From NCBI GenBank assembly GCA_035610835.1, contig CM069459.1, forward strand, positions 54,603,316 to 54,667,315: a DNA stretch of 64,000 nt, read 5' to 3'. Within the stretch, counting starts at the first letter, position 1. Every line of letters starts with the position of its first letter. The position numbers and the translations under genes are program-made. Shown one piece after another: positions 58,901 to 63,190 of this stretch. The stretch comes from Ophiura sarsii. Its lineage: Eukaryota > Echinodermata > Ophiuroidea > Amphilepidida > Ophiuridae. A model generated the notes under the pieces. That model saw only the letters and a list, made by a program, of their open reading frames with translations. It had not been told where the DNA came from and made no database searches.

Positions 58901-60055
58901 TCGGTGTAAACTATTACACATGTGATGCAGCGCAACAAAAAAAGGATGTTTCGGTTTTGTGTATTTCAAGATATAGAAGAAAACAAACTGAAAAAGATTA
59001 AGAAATATTAAGAATTTAAGAGTCATTTTCACTCGTAAAATCTGAAAGCCTTGATCAATTTTGATCAATTTGGGGTCATTTTAAAGCTTATTAAAATGTC
59101 CTTAGAGCACACATAATATACTCAAAAATGACTTCACCTGCAAATTCCACCCTTTGATGTGCTGCATCACAGATGTCCCTATTTTTTTGAAATGATCATT
59201 AATTTTGTCTTATGATTACAATATTTGAGCACTCAGTGATACTTACCGGTTATTGTCCAGTGTAACGTATGTTTCATTGGATGTCTTCTCTACAAATACG
59301 GCAGTTAACACTTTTTTACCTGCATATAAAGAATAAATGTTTGGATATAATGAACAACACTAGCTTTTTGGTTTATTTTTCTAATCATTACACATACTCA
59401 TGCAATAATGTCGGTATATCTATAGCTCCTTGTGTACATCACGAGCAAATAGGAATAATAGCCTTACAGACATTAACCAGCTTTACTGGTTCACTGCTAC
59501 TCAGAGATCATGCATACAACTTACAAGAAACACAAATGGGCAGTATATGACATGGTCCCCTGGAGCCATAGTCCGGCCTCCATAAACACACACGATGAAC
59601 AATGAAACGTGAAACTAATGTGACGTTTAGAACAGGGCGGACAATGGCACCATGGGACTGTGTCTCTTTCTACACTGGCACTCGTACGTACACTGCGTCG
59701 ATCCCTAGAATACACCGTAACGTCACTGCATAGAACGTACTGATCACTAGAATACACCGTAACGTCGCTGCATATAGGCCGTACTTCCACTGTATTTATT
59801 CACTTTTCTAGGCTTGATGGCATACATAAAAGCACAATAAAAATTAGTTCATATTTAAAAAAAAAATAGTTGTTGTTTCGACCACAATAGACGTACCTTG
59901 TGGAAGTTTGGCTAACACGTCTGCTTGAATTGTGAGAGTAGGCTTCAGTTCCATGTTAGGATTCTCACCAGGTGTTGTCTCATTGTTATCACGGAATGCA
60001 ATGTTTACAGCATCTTTGCTTCCATGGTCTTCTGGTATGTGTGTTGCAACAGCAG
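7944..60055 (-). CDS. Adhesion GPCR gene (GAIN-GPS-7TM-tail), 5' incomplete, with duplicated GPS-7TM cassette
   Basis: Large spliced minus-strand gene reconstructed from splice sites and phase. Shared 5' exons: 60055-59897, 59319-59247, 58154-58052, 55495-55410 (GAIN domain up to the GPS motif). Cassette copy 2: 50809-50683, 46623-46520, 45683-45578, 45202-44979, 44180-44114, 39806-39712, 39204-39036, 37357-37277. Cassette copy 1: 33744-33618, 29562-29459, 28622-28517, 28141-27918, 27119-27053, 18206-18112, 17604-17436, 15757-15677. Shared tail: 13024-12985, 11566-11541, 10739-10593, 7997-7944. The product should be a plasma-membrane receptor with a self-cleaving GAIN/GPS ectodomain coupling to G proteins; the ligand is unknown. 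N-terminal adhesion domains and the start codon lie outside the window. Each cassette runs in phase from the shared 5' exons into the tail, but copy 2 cannot splice in frame into the start of copy 1. Subfamily is not assignable by eye. The last tail exons are less certain than the 7TM exons. Confidence 0.8.
8627..8823. mobile_element. Small MITE-like inverted repeat
   Basis: GGGATGTGCCGCCA at 8627-8640 is repeated inverted as TGGCGGCACATCCC at 8810-8823, giving a 197-bp element with 14-bp perfect terminal repeats. No ORF and no clear target duplication. Confidence 0.6.
9315..9667. mobile_element. TTAA-flanked MITE
   Basis: TTAA followed by AGGTAGATG (left) and CATCTACCT followed by TTAA (right) bound a 345-bp element. 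Its TIRs remain similar for about 20 bp. A TTAA duplication with such short TIRs is typical of piggyBac/Kolobok-type non-autonomous elements. No coding capacity. Confidence 0.7.
9668..10592. other. Intronic stretch with a long poly-C tract
   Basis: AT-rich intron of the receptor tail with no supported exon. A poly-C run at about 10521-10545 produces spurious Pro/Gly-rich frames on both strands. Confidence 0.5.
10593..10739 (-). CDS. Adhesion GPCR, charged cytoplasmic-tail exon
   Basis: A 147-bp, phase 0/0 exon bounded by acceptor CATACAAAG and donor GTAAGG. It encodes 49 very charged residues, starting PITKEEEKREKEEKKQVARK and ending in an acidic stretch (DQEEEAAHDESTEDTKKE). This suits a helical intracellular tail; there is no membrane segment. 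Membership in the receptor gene follows from strand, spacing and phase, not homology. Confidence 0.6.
10740..11540. other. Intron with poly-C tract, no gene seen
   Basis: Contains a long poly-C run near 11117-11140 and otherwise AT-rich sequence. No splice-bounded exon is recognised on either strand. Confidence 0.5.
11541..11566 (-). CDS. Adhesion GPCR, candidate 26-bp tail micro-exon
   Basis: Minus-strand AG at 11568-11567 follows a pyrimidine-rich stretch; donor GTTAGT follows 11541. Entered after the one leftover base of exon 13024-12985 it reads EVEPIDIKQ and leaves phase 0, exactly what exon 10739-10593 needs. Its small size makes it tentative. Confidence 0.4.
11980..12075. repeat. Imperfect hairpin / foldback
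   Basis: AACAGGTTTGCCGTCGGAC (from 12002) pairs with GTCCGATGGCGAACCCGTT (to 12051) around a short AT loop. Outer AGGCTTTTATA/TATAAAAGCTT words extend the symmetry. It sits in an intron and has no coding content. Confidence 0.7.
12985..13024 (-). CDS. Adhesion GPCR, first single-copy tail exon after the cassette
   Basis: A 40-bp exon with a strong acceptor (TTTTGTTTCAG) and strong donor (GTGAGT). Phase 0 entry from either cassette's tail exon gives PQPVPIIAVLIIS and leaves one base over. The splice signals are good; the peptide itself has no recognisable family signature. Confidence 0.55.
13155..14452. repeat. 95-bp satellite array, eleven regular units plus degenerate tail
   Basis: The landmark GTGATCTA recurs every 95 bp exactly at 13201, 13296, 13391, 13486, 13581, 13676, 13771, 13866, 13961, 14056 and 14151; degenerate units continue to about 14452. 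Each unit holds two dyads: CTGCTATCT-TCAGT-AGATAGCAG in the better units, and TTGACG ... CGTCAA. The array lies in the intron between exons 15757-15677 and 13024-12985. Confidence 0.95.
14683..14773 (-). repeat. tRNA-derived (SINE-like) sequence
   Basis: Read on the minus strand, GCCGCTCAGCTCA ... AAGCGCTG ... GGTTGCCGGTTCGCG ... GAGCGGC resembles a degenerate tRNA, with A-box and B-box words and closing ends that can pair. The T stem does not pair, so it is not a functional tRNA. It abuts the left edge of the large duplication. Confidence 0.4.
15677..15757 (-). CDS. Adhesion GPCR cassette copy 1, first tail exon
   Basis: An 81-bp, phase 0/0 exon with acceptor CCATCTTAG and donor GTAAGT. It encodes VRNVFKRTLERHQLSTENSA and seven more residues, directly continuing LLNKE of the TM7 exon. 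The NKE|VR intron position is typical of the family. Basic, juxtamembrane and cytosolic. Confidence 0.85.
16005..16643. mobile_element. TA-flanked MITE with CAGGGTGA ends
   Basis: TA-CAGGGTGAGT at the left and AATCACCCTG-TA at the right bound a 639-bp element. Inside are further inverted pairs: TGGCTTTCATTCAAA/TTTGAATGAAAGCCA, and an imperfect 40-bp pair near 16314 and 16592. The layout suggests a Tc1/mariner-like MITE with a second MITE nested in it. Confidence 0.55.
16972..17378. mobile_element. MITE with 20-22 bp TIR, 57 bp from the TM7 exon
   Basis: ATGCGATCTGTGAAAACCCG at 16972 recurs inverted ending at 17378, giving a 407-bp element with no ORF. It lies in the intron just downstream of the TM6-TM7 exon. 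Confidence 0.7.
17436..17604 (-). CDS. Adhesion GPCR cassette copy 1, TM6-TM7 exon
   Basis: A 169-bp exon from acceptor CCCTTTTCAG to donor GTATGT. With two bases carried over it reads R-VSIKGTLVLTPLLGTTWLFG and on through SYLFVICNSLQGFLVFILYC to LLNKE. The TWLFGF motif of TM6 and the NSLQGFLVFI motif of TM7 are hallmarks of family B2 receptors. It leaves phase 0, matching exon 15757-15677. Confidence 0.92.
18112..18206 (-). CDS. Adhesion GPCR cassette copy 1, TM5-end / intracellular loop 3 exon
   Basis: A 95-bp exon, acceptor TATTTTTTAG, donor GTAATT. Phase 0 entry reads INTIILVIIGRILWRSVRAV then NPNPDDEMVGIR. The hydrophobic end of TM5 is followed by a basic and then acidic loop leading into TM6. 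Two bases carry to the next exon. Confidence 0.88.
18475..18935. repeat. Three-copy tandem repeat of about 150-160 bp
   Basis: The word GGCCTCTCATA recurs about 146 and 161 bp apart, each time followed by an AACCTCACGATTATGAG-like stretch and CAGAGCCAGT. Non-coding, intronic. Confidence 0.8.
19082..19195. repeat. Two adjacent hairpins
   Basis: AATTCGTCGCTGTTCTGA ... pairs with TCAGAACAGCGATGAATT around a loop near 19120 (arms over 30 bp with few mismatches). Next to it AACAGCGAGGC pairs perfectly with GCCTCGCTGTT (19166-19195). A foldback element is likely. Confidence 0.85.
19930..22130. repeat. Degenerate 48-50 bp minisatellite
   Basis: Many diverged units of the theme CCATGACCAGCCCGCCCACC, then TATGATACACGAGGTTAGAGTAAGTTTT. 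A non-repeat block interrupts them at about 20700-21350. Two inverted units lie near 18370-18470. Frames through the array give tryptophan-rich spurious peptides. Confidence 0.85.
22238..26769. mobile_element. 4.5-kb TIR transposon, apparently non-autonomous, absent from unit 2
   Basis: Both ends carry the same 28-bp inverted repeat beginning (T)GGTCGAATCCAACGAAAA and ending GTGTACACG. Unit 2 reads straight through (GGTATATATATGCAG near 43826), giving the empty site. The insertion lies in an AT dinucleotide run, so a 2-bp AT/TA duplication is likely but cannot be told from slippage or an excision footprint. The longest frame inside is about 100 codons with no transposase signature. It lies in the receptor intron between the TM5 exons. 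Confidence 0.9.
27053..27119 (-). CDS. Adhesion GPCR cassette copy 1, ECL2-TM5 exon
   Basis: A 67-bp exon, acceptor GTTGTTTCAG, donor GTAAGC. With two bases carried in it reads S-CWLNTNSGLIWAFAAPAALV. The CW pair is the conserved second-loop cysteine that bridges to TM3, and GLIWAF opens TM5. Confidence 0.92.
27416..27450. repeat. Perfect 16-bp-stem hairpin
   Basis: ATATCAACGATCTCAC-TTA-GTGAGATCGTTGATAT, a perfect dyad with a 3-nt loop, in the intron between exons 28141-27918 and 27119-27053. Confidence 0.95.
27918..28141 (-). CDS. Adhesion GPCR cassette copy 1, TM3-TM4 exon
   Basis: A 224-bp exon, acceptor TCTTAAACAG, donor GTGAGT. Reads LACNTIGVILHYLFLSVFAW, then FGVEGINLYNKIIRVYGSEK, then ALGWGVPIPIVVISAAVSF and DYTSYPT. 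Cys of TM3 and the GWGVP motif of TM4 are present. Phase 0 in, two bases out. Confidence 0.94.
28517..28622 (-). CDS. Adhesion GPCR cassette copy 1, TM2 exon
   Basis: A 106-bp exon, acceptor GATTATACAG, donor GTAAGT. With two bases carried in it reads K-ALRGSDRIQIHIHLAVSLLL then AQFVFLIGVDRTEHR. The SDR.. IH..L.. SLLLAQ .. FLIGVD pattern is diagnostic for adhesion GPCR TM2. Confidence 0.93.
28655..28890. mobile_element. Exon-flanking TTAA MITE, copy A
   Basis: TTAA-CACTTTTCACACGGC at the left mirrors CCGCGTGTAAAGTG-TTAA at the right. It starts 33 bp upstream of the TM2 exon acceptor (minus strand). It shares its sequence with the copies near 29621, 33957 and 55529. Confidence 0.7.
29459..29562 (-). 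CDS. Adhesion GPCR cassette copy 1, TM1 exon
   Basis: A 104-bp exon, acceptor TCCAATTAG, donor GTAAGT. Phase 0 entry reads VSNTHDRILDVLTKIGCSVS then ISSLLITIVVFLAF. The LT.IGC.. core of TM1 is clear. Copy 2 has Ile for the first Ser of the ISS triplet. Confidence 0.9.
29621..30019. mobile_element. Exon-flanking MITE, copy B (internally expanded)
   Basis: Begins TTTAAACACTTTCCACGCAG 59 bp upstream of the TM1 exon and ends near CCCCGTGGATAGTGTAAA. It is longer than copy A because the internal phrase AACATG(T/C)CTAGTATTGGTTC occurs three times. Confidence 0.6.
30223..31005 (-). mobile_element. LINE (non-LTR retrotransposon) reverse-transcriptase fragment, unit 1
   Basis: An open minus-strand frame of 244 codons, extended upstream in frame to include YADD (codons at 30990-30979) in the context NLRYADDTTLF. 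Downstream are LGLRLNVSKTKIM, FLGSLIT and the terminal RT region (RKRGRPRSRW). This is the C-terminal half of an RT from a LINE; the endonuclease and N-terminal RT are missing. It lies in the intron between the GPS and TM1 exons, on the same strand as the receptor. Truncated at its 5' end, as LINE insertions often are. Confidence 0.88.
31021..31110. repeat. Short direct repeat
   Basis: TTTGTTTTAAAGTTCTCTG occurs twice in tandem with TTGTCTTTG linkers, just beyond the truncated LINE end. Confidence 0.6.
32286..33310. mobile_element. Diverged relative of the 1.05-kb element at 53243-54296
   Basis: Starts GGCCAGGTGTTTTGAACTGA and shares ordered blocks with 53243-54296 (for example CCTATTCGCTACACAG and TATACATTTTTGGAAAGCT). 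It includes a GGC-rich microsatellite near 32505-32545. The right end is not defined. No ORF. Confidence 0.55.
33618..33744 (-). CDS. Adhesion GPCR cassette copy 1, GPS exon
   Basis: A 127-bp exon, acceptor TATATTAACAG, donor GTAAGT. Completes GAG with the two bases from exon 55495-55410 and reads SYSTNGVSNSGEETHAG ... CNTTHTTSFAILLQISDGST. HTT|SFA matches the H-L/T-T/S autoproteolysis site. The usual Trp (Tyr here) and two of the usual Cys are replaced, so disulphide support is reduced. Ends at phase 0. Confidence 0.88.
33957..34068. mobile_element. Exon-flanking MITE, copy C (truncated by the foldback element)
   Basis: ATTACCACTTTCCACGCGGC starts the same repeat as copies A, B and D. It breaks off at ACCACCATG, where the foldback element begins. 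It lies 213 bp upstream of the GPS exon. Confidence 0.6.
34475..34574 (+). repeat. tRNA-like sequence in left foldback arm, unit 1
   Basis: A-box TAGCTCAATTGG (34483-34494) and B-box GGTTCGAATCT (34553-34563) are well kept and the ends GTCT/AGAC can pair. The T stem does not pair and the interior is too long for a standard tRNA, so this is a tRNA-derived promoter-like sequence. Confidence 0.6.
35914..36013 (-). repeat. tRNA-like sequence in right foldback arm, unit 1
   Basis: Inverted copy of 34475-34574 with both box motifs intact (GAGCTAAAC / GATTCGAACC on the plus strand). Same structural defects. Confidence 0.6.
37277..37357 (-). CDS. Adhesion GPCR cassette copy 2, first tail exon
   Basis: Same sequence and splice sites as 15757-15677. 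It ends at phase 0, which fits tail exon 13024-12985. The GPS exon of copy 1 needs two leftover bases, so the two cassettes cannot be read one after the other. Confidence 0.8.
39036..39204 (-). CDS. Adhesion GPCR cassette copy 2, TM6-TM7 exon
   Basis: Matches 17604-17436 with no coding difference seen; acceptor CCCTTTTCAG and donor GTATGT intact. Confidence 0.88.
39712..39806 (-). CDS. Adhesion GPCR cassette copy 2, TM5-end / ICL3 exon
   Basis: Matches 18206-18112 in sequence, splice sites and phase. Confidence 0.85.
44114..44180 (-). CDS. Adhesion GPCR cassette copy 2, ECL2-TM5 exon
   Basis: Matches 27119-27053 (CWLNTNSGLIWAF). In this unit the intron to the next exon lacks the 4.5-kb element and is correspondingly shorter. 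Confidence 0.88.
44979..45202 (-). CDS. Adhesion GPCR cassette copy 2, TM3-TM4 exon
   Basis: Matches 28141-27918 except that the second codon is ACA (Thr) instead of GCA (Ala), just before the conserved TM3 Cys. Splice sites intact. Confidence 0.9.
45578..45683 (-). CDS. Adhesion GPCR cassette copy 2, TM2 exon
   Basis: Matches 28622-28517 in sequence, phase and splice sites; the flanking MITE (from about 45716) is duplicated with it. Confidence 0.9.
46520..46623 (-). CDS. Adhesion GPCR cassette copy 2, TM1 exon
   Basis: Matches 29562-29459 with one missense difference: AGT (Ser) in copy 1 is ATT (Ile) here, within the TM1 hydrophobic core. Confidence 0.88.
47286..48068 (-). mobile_element. 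LINE reverse-transcriptase fragment, unit 2
   Basis: Copy of 30223-31005 carried by the tandem duplication, YADD codons at 48053-48042, with an Ile-to-Met difference and still open for 244 codons. Its position inside the unit shows it predates the duplication, or the haplotype split. Confidence 0.88.
50683..50809 (-). CDS. Adhesion GPCR cassette copy 2, GPS exon
   Basis: Matches 33744-33618. The acceptor context differs slightly (TATTATACACAG instead of TATATTAACAG) but remains canonical. It joins in phase to exon 55495-55410, completing the GPS motif. Confidence 0.86.
51543..51642 (+). repeat. tRNA-like sequence in left foldback arm, unit 2
   Basis: Copy of 34475-34574 with the same A- and B-box words. 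Confidence 0.6.
52987..53086 (-). repeat. tRNA-like sequence in right foldback arm, unit 2
   Basis: Copy of 35914-36013, inverted relative to 51543-51642. Confidence 0.6.
53243..54296. mobile_element. 1.05-kb TIR element inserted in the foldback arm, with ATAG target duplication
   Basis: Comparison with the left foldback arm gives the exact empty site (GCATAGTTAC). The insert starts GGTCACGCGTTATGAA and ends in the inverse of GGTCATGTGTTTTAAG, flanked by ATAG on both sides (53239-53242, 54297-54300). No ORF of note. The duplication edge (53448) cuts it. Confidence 0.8.
54641..54722 (-). repeat. Degenerate tRNA-like sequence
   Basis: Minus strand reads GACGAATTGCTCAATTGGTAAAG ... CACGAGGTTGGTGGATCAATTC: good A-box, weak B-box, no foldable cloverleaf seen. 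Confidence 0.35.
55410..55495 (-). CDS. Adhesion GPCR, pre-GPS exon (end of GAIN subdomain B)
   Basis: An 86-bp exon, acceptor GTTTTATAG, donor GTAAGT. Phase 0 entry reads IRDNKVGKANDNFQFVKKT then ICAFWNEAT. CAFWNE is the first Cys/Trp element of the GPS motif. It leaves two bases (GA) that only a GPS exon starting with G completes; both GPS exons qualify, so this is the last shared exon before the duplicated cassette. Confidence 0.9.
55529..55776. mobile_element. Exon-flanking MITE, copy D
   Basis: TTTAAAACTTTCCACACAGT at the left mirrors GCCGAGTGGAAAGTGTTAA at the right. It starts 35 bp upstream of the pre-GPS exon and shares its body with copies A-C (ACATGCCTAGTATTGGTTCAG). Confidence 0.7.
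56463..56706. mobile_element. Inverted pair of LINE RT fragments
   Basis: A ~75-bp segment at 56463-56537 (coding sense minus) recurs inverted at 56630-56706 (sense plus). Both translate, with stops, to GVP..SVIGPL.FTMYTAPLED-like text, the motif-B region of a non-LTR retrotransposon RT. Short, broken remnants. Confidence 0.55.
56940..57720. other. Intronic stretch with repeated TACAGGGTG words
   Basis: TACAGGGTG occurs near 56964, 56984, 57149 and 57305; similar words bound the MITE at 16005-16643 and appear inverted at 19817 and 20222. Probably ends of small DNA elements; no pairing established. No exon seen. Confidence 0.35.
58052..58154 (-). CDS. Adhesion GPCR, GAIN-domain exon
   Basis: A 103-bp exon, acceptor TTTCCTTGCAG, donor GTACGT. 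One base completes CGA from the preceding exon, then KYDSLLVGSGILATQLSING and KPHSIATELVIPVE. This is the GAIN-B pattern of VGSxIxxxxINGK followed by a PV-[I/E] strand, directly before the pre-GPS exon. Confidence 0.88.
58155..59246. other. Intron, no gene; possible LINE tail
   Basis: AT-rich. GGCGCGGTATAAACGTAATG followed by TTATTATCATTAT near 58847-58890 resembles the 3' tail of a CR1/L2-type LINE. Nothing else recognised. Confidence 0.35.
59247..59319 (-). CDS. Adhesion GPCR, GAIN-domain exon
   Basis: A 73-bp exon, acceptor TTTATATGCAG, donor GTAAGT. After G from the preceding exon it reads G-KKVLTAVFVEKTSNETYVT then LDNN, leaving CG for the next exon. Phases fit on both sides. Confidence 0.85.
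59690..59780. repeat. Short tandem repeat in intron
   Basis: TAGAATACACCGTAACGTC is repeated about 43 bp apart (from 59707 and 59750), within a two-unit tandem block. Antisense reading gives a Cys-Ser-Asp-Val repeat peptide that has no support as a gene. Confidence 0.6.
59897..60055 (-). CDS. Adhesion GPCR, GAIN-domain exon (5'-most seen)
   Basis: A 159-bp exon, donor GTACGT, acceptor CCATTCGAAG. Reads AVATHIPEDHGSKDAVNIAF, then RDNNETTPGENPNMELKPTL and TIQADVLAKLPQ, leaving one base for the next exon. The TIQADVLAKLPQ strand fits the GAIN region. Upstream exons must lie beyond the window or beyond the mobile elements that begin 49 bp upstream. Confidence 0.8.
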
Positions 60056-60399
60056 CTTCGAATGGGGACGAAAAAAGTATTAGGGAATATGTCAGCGTAT
60101 GTACGACGAGGGGCATTCAATAAATTCCTGCAACCATTGAAAATCTCTGAACCGTGATACGTGTCAGTAAAAATAACTTATGATACTTAAACTGTAAGTC
60201 TTACTCTTTTCTCACAGAAAATTACGAACACGTAGGTCATTTTTATCATTGCATTTCAGCACTGTGAATACCTGTCAGGGCTGTTACAATGGCGGGAAAT
60301 TTGAAAGACAAGTATAGATGAGGTGACGTATGATGTCATGTATTTACAAATGGGACACCCTCTGTTGTTTCCCTCCAGGCAGAATATACAGTAAAGTTA

Positions 60400-61310
60400 A
60401 GGGACCGTTCATTATTTATGGTGGAGGGGGGGGGGACAAATTCGAGACTCGTATGTCAAAATTACCTAACCCCCCCCCCCCCCCTACAGCTGAAACTGAA
60501 AATTACATGACCCCCCCCCCCCTACTAACCAATAGATTTTTACACAACCCCCCCCCCCCTCCCCCTCAAAATCAACTTGTCACATACTTAGGGGATGTAT
60601 TTTTCTTTTGTCCATGGATTCGTTGGTTGTGTCACTGAACGGCCAATAATTTAATGACTTACTACATTGCGAGCGTAGCGAGGCGGAACATTTGTCATAT
60701 ATTTATACATTTTTAGTGTTTTGTGAGTCTTTATAATAATAAACCATGCTTATTAAGCGCACTCCGTCGCAAGACCCCAGTGCGCTGAACCCGAAAAAAA
60801 GTTAGAACATCCAGACAAAAACGTATGAAATTTTCGTGTGAGCTTTGGGTGCAGAGCTGAGAGTGAGACGAGGTGTAAAGCAAGCAAGAAATTACTGTTT
60901 TTAATCAAATTGGTTTTTGGAACATTAACATGTTTTTTATGGCTCTAATGTTTTCAACCATTGACGTTTATATAGGTGTTTTTCCAACAGATCGTCCGAG
61001 CAGGGCGTGCACAAATAAGATTTGCTGTACGAAAGTACATGTAGTGTCGTCATAAGTAGCCTACATGTTTTGAAGTTGAAAGGTTGTAAGAAAATGTGCG
61101 CGAAGCGCACACAAAATTGGCATTTACACTCCAAAATAGCCTCTAAAATCACCCTAATCACCACCATCTTAGTTTAAAAAAGTTACACAACCCCCCTGTT
61201 TAAGAATAAAAAGTTACATAACCCCCCCTATTTCAACATATGAAAGTTACATGACCCCCCCTATATTTTACCCCCCTCCCCCCCTCCACCATAAATAATG
61301 AACGGTCCCT
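60400..61310. mobile_element. Nested TIR element with poly-C repeats
   Basis: AGGGACCGTTCATTATTTAT GGTGGAGGGG at the left recurs inverted at 61310. Inside, the phrase (A/T)TTACATGACCCCCC recurs at least six times in one orientation (about 60461, 60504, 60540, 61181, 61212, 61243) with variable C-runs. No ORF except poly-C artefacts. No clear target duplication. Confidence 0.8.
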
Positions 61311-62784
61311 AATGATGACAACATGAAATTTCTTTCTAATGAATTGTAAAACTCATTTAGGTTTTTTTGTTTTTTTTGTGAAATGCGATAGCTTATAGCA
61401 TTCCTAAGCAAGTTTAAAGACAGTTTTGATAACAATTTGCTGTGACACCACAATCTAGTTAGAAACCTGATCTGGCCTATGTAAACTATAGGAACTCTAG
61501 TCTACTCGTACGGCCTTGTATAATTTCACTGTCACACAATCGAACAACACCCCCTGATACTTCCCATCCGAGAACCGACCAAATACAAGGTCTACTGGCA
61601 TTGGATTTACAAAAGAACTGTGCTTTAAGCACACTAGGGATTACTAGGGACAATGCTTTTTATGCGTCACGATAGTATCACACCCCTTCATGACGCGCTA
61701 ATATTGAATTTGCTGTTTGTACATCTAGAAACGCGTGAAGGTGGTATTTCTGTGACTGTGTAAGAGTTTCTAGTTATCGTAAAAAATTATCAAATTATTT
61801 GTCTCTGTTTTGACGTTAAAAGGTTTTTTATTACAAGATATTGAAAGATAGGAAATAGCATGGAAATAGTCACATATGCGGAAATGTAGCTATATCTCCG
61901 AGGAAGATATTTTGGGCGAGGACCAATGTCAAAGATAACCCCTAAAGTGTGATTTTAGACCGAAACGGCGGCTATACAGTGCCAGAAAATCGACATTTTG
62001 AATCGACATTTTGAATTTATCAAAACAAGATTCTTCTCTCTGCGAAGACGGTATATAAATATTCATATACTTCGTATTTATCGTGTCTGCCTTTGGTCAA
62101 TTTTGAACCCCACGCGAACAAATTGCTCATTACGTATGCGTCCAATTTTTGGACTAGCACTAGTGTACAGGTATACGGAAGTCAGCAAGGTCAATCCAAT
62201 CCAAGTAGACCTTTTTTCCCGTGGATGAGATCAGAGTAGGGGGGGCTGGGGTACCGCGCCATTTTGCAATATTTTGCGAAATCGATCGTGGTTATCACGT
62301 GATACGTATCGTGGAAAAATAATTTACACTGTTTTAACGAAATGCACTGTGGGATTGTGTTACCAGCCTAAAATCATAGAGGTCGCAAACCCCGTCGCAA
62401 ACTTGCTTATAATTGAGCCTAGCTATAACAAGCTAAAAGTGACATCTCTGAATGTATTACCAAAGTGTGCAAAGGAGAAATTGTTGGACACACTGGTAAA
62501 ATGGTTTTACAACAATTTTGCTCCCGGGGTTTTGCTATCATATTATCAAACTGAACTCAAGTAATAAATCACTCTATTTATCGACCAATAAAATATAATT
62601 GTTTACGCATTTTAATTGTTTATACAAAGTTAAATAAATCAAGGATGCATTTATGATAGATAGATAAATAAATAAAAAGAAAACTATTAACGCATGGGCG
62701 GCATTTATAATTGATAAAAATTGACATAACAATGATGTTAGATTAATCCACCATCAAGTTTAAAAAATAAAAAATAAAAGTAAT

Positions 62785-62850
62785 ATTCGAACTCGTGATT
62801 TCCGATTGCCAACGACATGGCCAACCTACGCACGCCACAGAGATCCACGA
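62785..62850 (-). repeat. tRNA-like sequence inside the nested element
   Basis: Minus strand carries a B-box-like CACGAGTTCGAATA and a weak A-box (GCGTAGGTTGG). Degenerate; not a folding tRNA. Confidence 0.35.
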
Positions 62851-63120
62851 CTGTAATTGTGATAGTTTTATTATAAACCATGTTTATTTATTTATAATAC
62901 GAACGGATTTTTATTGTGCCATTTTTGCCAAATGTGTGTGTTGCTCTCGCACAAAATGTGTTTGTAATTTGATTATAATCCTTATTTTTAAAAGAACGGT
63001 AATTTTTTTTGACATTTTCGAGAAAAAAAATGGCGGAACTGATACGGTAAACGCCAGCAGTGGTGTCCGCGTGGGCACAGATGATGCTAAGCAAATCCAG
63101 CATATAAAACAAAAGTGCTC

Positions 63121-63190
63121 CTAAAGGGGCTCGAACTCACAACCTTTCGCTCCTCATGTCGACTTTCTATCCACTACACTAACCGTGCTA
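63121..63190 (-). repeat. tRNA-like sequence inside the nested element
   Basis: Minus strand reads GCACGGTTAGTGTAGTGGAT ... AAAGGTTGTGAGTTCGAGCCC, strong A-box and B-box words. The T stem has mismatches, so I call it tRNA-derived, not a tRNA gene. Confidence 0.5.

Noticed and set aside
59521..59790. Cys/Val/Ser-rich 89-codon minus-strand ORF
   Set aside because: Arises from a short tandem repeat in an intron; no splice or domain support.
60330..60638. Proline-rich plus-strand ORF
   Set aside because: Created by poly-C runs inside a TIR element.
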